Source of the DNA: Gammaproteobacteria bacterium
Lineage (GTDB): Bacteria > Pseudomonadota > Gammaproteobacteria > S144-34
NCBI GenBank assembly: GCA_015487895.1
Contig: WFOW01000377.1
Coordinates: 1-7,060 of the forward strand
Direction: 5' to 3'
DNA length: 7,060 nt
Shown: positions 6,876-7,060 of the stretch, piece by piece
How the letters are laid out: each line of letters begins with the position of its first letter
Numbering within the stretch: position 1 is the stretch's first letter
Made by a program: the position numbers and the translations under genes
The notes under the pieces: model-generated
Seen by the model: the letters and a program-made list of their open reading frames with translations, nothing else
The model's database searches: none
Told to the model about the DNA's origin: nothing

Positions 6876-6901
6876 TGTGGGAGCGGCATCTTGCCGCGAC
6901 C
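6876..6901 (+). repeat. REP-like hairpin 1b
   Basis: A TGTGGGA head is followed by a perfect stem GCGGCA-TCT-TGCCGC (6883-6897) and a GACC tail. It has the same orientation as hairpin 1a, 15 nt after it. A small extra stem CCGC-TTC-GCGG follows at 6900-6910. It lacks a T-run, so it is not a standard terminator. Confidence 0.75.
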
Positions 6902-6918
6902 GCTTCGCGGGAGTGCAC

Positions 6919-6946
6919 GGGTGACGGGTGACGGGTGACGGGTCAC
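6919..6946. repeat. Tandem 7-bp repeat array 2 (four units)
   Basis: Three identical GGGTGAC units are followed by GGGTCAC. The final two units also make a small inverted repeat GTGAC-GG-GTCAC (6935-6946). The array is nearly homogeneous, unlike the alternating units of array 1. Confidence 0.92.
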
Positions 6947-6968
6947 GGTGTACAGGCCACTGTGAACT

Positions 6969-6989
6969 GTAGCCCGCGACCTGCAACCC
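6969..6989. repeat. Complementary 7-bp arm of copy 2
   Basis: The units read GTAGCCC, GCGACCT and GCAACCC. They are the aligned counterparts of the arm in copy 1, with substitutions, and can pair less well with array 2. Confidence 0.6.
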
Positions 6990-6992
6990 ACC

Positions 6993-7018
6993 TGTGGGCG
7001 GGGCTTCCAGCGCTGACC
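6993..7018 (+). repeat. REP-like hairpin 2a, stem degraded
   Basis: It aligns without gaps to hairpin 1a, but the right side of the stem reads AGCGCT instead of AGCCCC, so the GGGGCT stem (7000-7005) is broken. It looks like a decayed copy. Confidence 0.65.
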
Positions 7019-7033
7019 ACGGCACCTTCCGAG

Positions 7034-7059
7034 TGTGGGAGCGGCATCTTGCCGCGACC
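7034..7059 (+). repeat. REP-like hairpin 2b
   Basis: Identical to hairpin 1b, with the stem GCGGCA-TCT-TGCCGC at 7041-7055. Identity with copy 1 covers the last 38 nt (6864-6901 against 7022-7059), including the stretch before the hairpin. Confidence 0.75.
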
Positions 7060-7060
7060 A

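Larger units (their letters stand above)
6717..6901. repeat. Composite intergenic repeat, copy 1
   Basis: First of two related blocks downstream of fabI. In order it holds five 7-bp units (6717-6751), a short spacer, an arm of three complementary 7-bp units (6769-6789), a 45-nt segment (6790-6834), and two REP-like hairpins (6835-6860 and 6876-6901). Two parts match copy 2 without gaps: 6759-6788 with 6959-6988 (26 of 30 identical) and 6835-6901 with 6993-7059 (61 of 67). No credible gene is present between 6711 and 7060. Confidence 0.85.
6919..7059. repeat. Composite intergenic repeat, copy 2
   Basis: Second block with the same order of parts as copy 1: a 7-bp array (6919-6946), spacer, complementary arm (6969-6989), and two REP-like hairpins (6993-7018 and 7034-7059). 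It lacks most of the segment that separates arm and hairpins in copy 1: only 4 nt (6989-6992) against 46 nt (6789-6834). It reaches the right edge, so further copies may follow outside the window. Confidence 0.85.

Noticed and set aside
6835..6910. Rho-independent terminator for fabI
   Set aside because: The stems are strong but no T-run follows any of them, and they occur again as repeats, so they fit REP-like elements better. They could still affect 3' ends.
6734..6991. Minus-strand frame of 85 codons in the repeat region
   Set aside because: It is composed of the 7-bp and REP-like repeats and has no good ribosome site, so coding is not supported.
6717..7060. CRISPR array
   Set aside because: Repeat units of 7 bp are contiguous without spacers, and the larger blocks occur only twice with unequal spacing, unlike a CRISPR.

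Overview
This is a very GC-rich window whose protein families, gene order and intergenic repeats suggest a high-GC gammaproteobacterium. FabI closely resembles the Escherichia coli and Pseudomonas enzymes, and a peptide-type ABC transporter sits beside fabI, as the npp genes do in Pseudomonas aeruginosa. REP-like hairpins headed by GTGGG follow fabI. I cannot name the genus.

Positions 1-5775 (minus strand) hold one tightly packed operon for an oligopeptide-type ABC importer, in the order of E. coli yejABEF. It reads from right to left: a 735-residue lipoprotein substrate-binding protein (3568-5775), a YejB/DppB-type permease (2594-3571), a long YejE/DppC-type permease (1183-2589), and the first 395 residues of a fused double-ATPase of YejF type (1-1186, cut by the left edge). 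Two of the three junctions are GTGA overlaps and the third has a 4-nt gap. All three downstream genes start with GTG, so translational coupling is likely. The binding protein captures a peptide-like substrate in the periplasm, the two permeases form the inner-membrane channel, and the double ATPase powers uptake.

Positions 5776-5900 are a 125-bp divergent intergenic region. It carries a perfect TATAAT on the minus strand only 8 nt from the binding-protein ATG, a weaker candidate promoter and a good Shine-Dalgarno site for fabI, and a 14-bp GC palindrome.

Positions 5901-6710 (plus strand) encode FabI, the NADH-type enoyl-ACP reductase of fatty acid elongation, with its catalytic residues intact.

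Positions 6711-7060 contain no credible gene. They hold two copies of a composite repeat. Each copy has a tandem array of 7-bp units, a short spacer, an arm of complementary 7-bp units, and two REP-like hairpins in the same orientation. This repeat block is the least ordinary part of the window. The coding part looks like a normal transporter operon plus a housekeeping gene, and I see no evidence for a wholly new system.
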